A stretch of 8,054 nucleotides of DNA from Candidatus Cloacimonadota bacterium (GTDB taxonomy: Bacteria; Cloacimonadota; Cloacimonadia; Cloacimonadales; Cloacimonadaceae), in the NCBI GenBank assembly GCA_017995495.1, contig JAGOIS010000066.1, positions 1 to 8,054 on the forward strand, read 5' to 3'. Position numbers and translations under genes: made by a program. How positions within the stretch are numbered: the stretch's first letter is position 1; each line of letters opens with the position of its first letter. Below the pieces are notes generated by a model. It saw only the letters and a program-made list of their open reading frames with translations. It ran no database searches and had not been told where the DNA came from. Shown in pieces: positions 5,526-8,054 of this stretch.

Positions 5526-6223
5526 AAAAGAAACACAAAATCAAAGCCGTGATCTTCGACCTTGACGGAACTCTGCTGGACAGCCTGCAGGATATCGCTG
5601 AAAGCATGAACCAAGCCCTGGTCGAGAGCGGCCTGCCTGAGCATCCGCAAGAGGCATACAAGGATTTTGTGGGCGATGGGCTGTTTAAACTGACCGAAAG
5701 AGCATTGCCGGCGTCACGGAGGAAACAAGCTGACGTGGAAGCGATGGCCGAAAAGTTCTGGGTCAATTACGAGGAAAGTTGGTTCCTACACACCAAGACC
5801 TATCCCGGGATCCTGTATCTGATCCAGCTCTGCGTATCCCACAAGATCAAGGTGGCCATCCTTTCCAACAAGGTCCATTATTTCACCAAAAAGATGATCC
5901 GCCACTATTTCCGCGGCGCGATGATCAATCAGGGCAAGAATCCCTTTGGCATCTACAGCGGCGAACAACCGGACATACCTGCCAAACCGGATCCCACCCG
6001 GGCTTTGGAACTGGCCGAACGGCTTAAATGCAAACCCGAAAACATCGCTTTGCTGGGAGACTCCCCTATCGATGTGGAGACAGCCAAAAACGCAGGCATG
6101 ATCTCCATCGGCGCAGCCTGGGGCTACAGCGGCCGCGAGGCTTTGGAGAAAGCCGGGGCGGAACTCGTGTTCGACACCCCCGCTGAATTTGCCAGCGAAC
6201 TGGAGAAAAACCCGGTCAGCTGA
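5522..6223 (+). CDS. HAD hydrolase, phosphoglycolate phosphatase-like
   Basis: A 233-residue cytoplasmic HAD-superfamily phosphatase of the Gph type, which removes phosphate from 2-phosphoglycolate or similar small phosphoesters. All four HAD motifs are present: DLDGTLLDS (13-21; nucleophile D13, acid D15), LSN (114-116), K155 in AKPDP, and GDSPIDV (179-185; D180 and D184 for Mg2+). The helical cap between about 20 and 90 is of the C1 class. The ATG overlaps the mscS stop by four bases, with GAAGGAAG shortly before, and its TGA overlaps the next ATG by one base, placing it in the middle of a three-gene coupled operon. Specificity within this family cannot be fixed from sequence, so the symbol is left empty. 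Confidence 0.88.
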   Translation: MKKKHKIKAVIFDLDGTLLDSLQDIAESMNQALVESGLPEHPQEAYKDFVGDGLFKLTERALPASRRKQADVEAMAEKFWVNYEESWFLHTKTYPGILYLIQLCVSHKIKVAILSNKVHYFTKKMIRHYFRGAMINQGKNPFGIYSGEQPDIPAKPDPTRALELAERLKCKPENIALLGDSPIDVETAKNAGMISIGAAWGYSGREALEKAGAELVFDTPAEFASELEKNPVS

Positions 6224-6639
6224 TGCGCAGCTTTCGCAAGGAACTGTGGTTCACCACAGCCAAACGCAGGGAGTACCTGAATATCACCTCCCAGGTGGAG
6301 GATTGCCTGCGCGCCAGCGGCATCAAGGAAGGATTGTGCCTGGTTAATCCGATGCACATCACCGCCTCTGTCTTCATCAACGACAATGAAAGCGGGCTGC
6401 ATCGGGATTTTGAGATCTGGTTGGAACGCCTGGCGCCGGAGCAACCGCACTCGCAATATGCCCACAACGGCTTTGAGGATAACGCCGACGCGCACCTCAA
6501 ACGCCAGCTGATGGGCCGCGAGGTGGTGGTGGCGGTCACCGGCGGCAAACTGGACCTCGGCACCTGGGAACAGATCTTCTATGGAGAATACGACGGTATG
6601 CGCCGCAAGCGCGTACTGGTGAAAATCATCGGTGAATAA
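6223..6639 (+). CDS. yjbQ: YjbQ/UPF0047 family protein
   Basis: A 138-residue single-domain protein of UPF0047, the family named secondary thiamine-phosphate synthase after a weak activity reported for E. coli YjbQ; its main role is unsettled. Conserved blocks are all present: [12 protein letters not shown] (45-56), [16 protein letters not shown] (79-94) with His residues likely to bind metal or phosphate, [13 protein letters not shown] (107-119), and the end [17 protein letters not shown]. Length is typical. The start (TGATG overlap with the phosphatase stop) has no good Shine-Dalgarno at proper spacing, so translation probably depends on re-initiation by ribosomes finishing the phosphatase. 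It is the last gene of the mscS operon, followed by a terminator 7 bases beyond its stop. Confidence 0.93.
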   Translation: MRSFRKELWFTTAKRREYLNITSQVEDCLRASGIKEGLCLVNPMHITASVFINDNESGLHRDFEIWLERLAPEQPHSQYAHNGFEDNADAHLKRQLMGREVVVAVTGGKLDLGTWEQIFYGEYDGMRRKRVLVKIIGE

Positions 6640-6646
6640 ATACACA

Positions 6647-6676
6647 AACCCCGCCACCCGGCGGGGTTATTTTTTT
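6647..6676 (+). terminator. Rho-independent terminator of the mscS-yjbQ operon
   Basis: A perfect 9-bp stem (AACCCCGCC / GGCGGGGTT) with the 4-base loop ACCC is followed by TATTTTTTT. It starts 7 bases past the yjbQ stop, so it ends the three-gene transcript and separates it from the metallopeptidase gene. Confidence 0.95.
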
Positions 6677-6705
6677 GCACCCGGATCCCCCGGGTCTGGT
6701 TTTAC

Positions 6706-6734
6706 TTGACAACATCCCTGTGTGCACATAATGT
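6706..6734 (+). promoter_or_regulatory. Candidate sigma-70 promoter of the M48 gene
   Basis: A perfect -35 TTGACA (6706-6711) stands 17 bases before TAATGT (6729-6734, weak -10) and 15 bases before CATAAT (6727-6732, 5/6 match). Either places the transcript start near 6740. It lies just past the preceding terminator, where a new promoter is needed. Confidence 0.6.
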
Positions 6735-6835
6735 ATGCCATGATCCGCCGGCAGCCGGACCTCAGGCGTGACCACCGGATCCTGGTCCGGATGAACCCAG
6801 TCGCCAGGCAAGAACAGCACAGGAGCAAGATGTGA
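6731..6835 (+). CDS. Possible short leader ORF overlapping the M48 start
   Basis: An open frame of 34 codons from ATG 6731 (or 31 from ATG 6740, or 14 from ATG 6791) ends in TGA at 6833-6835, overlapping the GTG start of the metallopeptidase by four bases (GTGA). The product would be very basic (eight Arg, one Lys) with no recognisable domain. No start has a good ribosome binding site; ATG 6740 falls close to the predicted transcript start, so leaderless translation is conceivable. It may be chance, and coding is not established. Confidence 0.2.
   Translation: MYAMIRRQPDLRRDHRILVRMNPVARQEQHRSKM
6755..6790 (+). promoter_or_regulatory. Hairpin in the leader of the M48 gene
   Basis: CCGGACC (6755-6761) and AGG (6764-6766) pair with CCT (6781-6783) and GGTCCGG (6784-6790), giving a 10-bp stem with a 2-base bulge and a 14-base loop. 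The right strand can alternatively pair with CCGGA at 6775-6779 in a small hairpin. No T-tract follows, so this is not a terminator. It ends about 30 bases before the ribosome binding site. Function unknown. Confidence 0.5.
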
Positions 6836-8054
6836 AAGCCAGAAAGAAGAAAAGCGGGAGCGCCTACGATTTCGCCCGGATCCGCTACTCTGCCGAAACG
6901 GAGTTGGAAAGGGTGCTGGAAAAAGACTTCGCCCTCGAGCAGTATTACGATATCTTTGACAACCGTGACGAGGTGGAGGCAATCACCAACGAGCTGCTGT
7001 CAAACACCGTCCTGCTAAGCGAAGCGATCGCGCCCCGCATCTACACCATTTGCAGCGAGATCCAAGGCAAGCTGGGCTTCGCGGAAAAGATCGATTTCTA
7101 CCTCCAGTCATCATCCGATATAAACGCCTTCTCCATCAACGGCTATGAGCAAGTGCCAAACCTGATCTGTTTCACCTCCGCCCTCATCCAGCAGATGAAT
7201 GATGACGAACTCCGCTTTGTGATCGGGCACGAGATCGGCCACCTGATCTATGACCACAACAAGCTGGATGTGGTGCAACGCTTTTTGAACAAGAAAGAGG
7301 ATGAGCGCCTGCCCGCCATGATCGCGCTGCATTACCTGCGGTTCATCAAATATGCCGAGATCAGCGCCGACCGCGTCGGCTACATTGCCATTCCGGACAT
7401 CCATGTGGTCACCAACACCTTTTTCAAGCTTACCTGCGGTCTATCGGAAGAGCATCTGAACTTCGTGGCCTCGGAATATCTCAAGCAGTTGGACAGGATC
7501 AGGGAGATCGGGGTGGGCGACCTTTATTCCTCACACCCCAACCCCATGATCAGGATCCAGTCGCTGATGCACTTTGCCGATTCTGAACTGGCTCCCCGGC
7601 CTGCCGCCAAAGCACTCACCCGGGAAGAACTGGATTCCAGGGTCTCGACATTGATGAGCTTGCTCGAAACCAAACCCAAAAAGGAACGGGAACAGAAGAT
7701 GGTGGAATTCCTGGCTGCGGTGGGTTTGTACATGGCCACCTATGACCAGGACAGCCTCGACGACAAGTGGAACCTGCTCTATGACTGGATCTCAGATTAC
7801 ACCACCCAGCCGGAGATATACCTTGACTACAAAGACGCCACCGGGATCAAAAGACGCGTGAAAAAGATCTGCAAGTATTACGCTGCCAGCCAGGATAACG
7901 ACAAATTCACCCTATTGGAACAAATAGTCTGCGTGACCCTGATCGACGGGCGCCTCGAACTGGAGGAAAAAAACAGGCTGGCGGAGATCGCGGCGGCGGT
8001 GAACATATCTCCCGATGCCCTCAATCTGATCATCCGCAAATGCAGCGAGAACGT
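6832..8054 (+). CDS. M48-type zinc metallopeptidase with TerB-like C-terminus (partial)
   Basis: At least 407 residues, cut by the right edge. The peptidase core shows the zinc motif HEIGH (133-137; H133, E134, H137), the third ligand region AEISAD (175-180, likely E176), the M48-style preceding strand (DINAFSI, then NLICFTSALIQQM), and SSHPNPMIRI (233-242), also typical of M48. Unlike HtpX no membrane helices or signal peptide are evident, so it is probably cytosolic. From about residue 280 the protein is helical and resembles TerB-like domains, with VCVTLIDGRLELEEKNRL near 366-383 as the clearest stretch. The only start in frame after a stop at 6769 is GTG 6832, with AGGAG six bases before it. 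It is transcribed separately from yjbQ. Substrate unknown; the TerB-like assignment is by eye. Confidence 0.85.
   Translation, partial: MKARKKKSGSAYDFARIRYSAETELERVLEKDFALEQYYDIFDNRDEVEAITNELLSNTVLLSEAIAPRIYTICSEIQGKLGFAEKIDFYLQSSSDINAFSINGYEQVPNLICFTSALIQQMNDDELRFVIGHEIGHLIYDHNKLDVVQRFLNKKEDERLPAMIALHYLRFIKYAEISADRVGYIAIPDIHVVTNTFFKLTCGLSEEHLNFVASEYLKQLDRIREIGVGDLYSSHPNPMIRIQSLMHFADSELAPRPAAKALTREELDSRVSTLMSLLETKPKKEREQKMVEFLAAVGLYMATYDQDSLDDKWNLLYDWISDYTTQPEIYLDYKDATGIKRRVKKICKYYAASQDNDKFTLLEQIVCVTLIDGRLELEEKNRLAEIAAAVNISPDALNLIIRKCSEN

Noticed and set aside
6626..6982. Minus-strand frame of 118 codons across the terminator and leader
   Set aside because: It runs through a perfect rho-independent terminator and into the metallopeptidase coding region, with no family resemblance.

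Overview
This is bacterial chromosomal DNA, GC-rich by eye (roughly mid-50s percent, not computed) and densely coded, with nine protein genes visible and no rRNA, tRNA, CRISPR array or transposase. A CIRCE heat-shock operator points to a bacterium using the HrcA repressor. The GxxExxY-family gene and overall style would fit an environmental Gram-negative lineage (Cloacimonadota/FCB-like is a guess), but nothing in the window fixes the phylum.

Layout. Six genes lie on the minus strand (positions 51-4500) and read right to left: a UDP-GlcNAc 2-epimerase (wecB), a GxxExxY protein, uridine kinase (udk), GroES, thioredoxin and an APH/YihE-like kinase. GroES and thioredoxin form a tight two-gene unit with its own promoter, a CIRCE operator and a rho-independent terminator. 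No groEL follows groES. A divergent gap of 179 bases (4501-4679) separates wecB from four plus-strand genes. The first three, an MscS-type channel, a Gph-like HAD phosphatase and a YjbQ/UPF0047 protein, overlap by a few bases and end at a strong terminator. After a leader of about 190 bases holding a promoter-like site, a hairpin and a short ORF, an M48-type zinc metallopeptidase with a TerB-like C-terminal region runs off the right edge.

What works together. groES-trx looks like a stress-induced folding/redox unit under HrcA control. mscS-gph-yjbQ looks like one translationally coupled operon, although the shared purpose is unclear. The other minus-strand genes are mostly housekeeping and show no obvious common pathway.

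Most notable. The GxxExxY gene is bracketed by inverted copies of a repeat, 22 bases of it perfect. One copy forms the last codons of wecB and the other lies just upstream of udk, which suggests a repeat-bounded cassette. Also of interest are the groEL-less CIRCE-controlled groES-trx pair and the soluble M48-TerB-like protein. I see no convincing wholly new multi-gene system.
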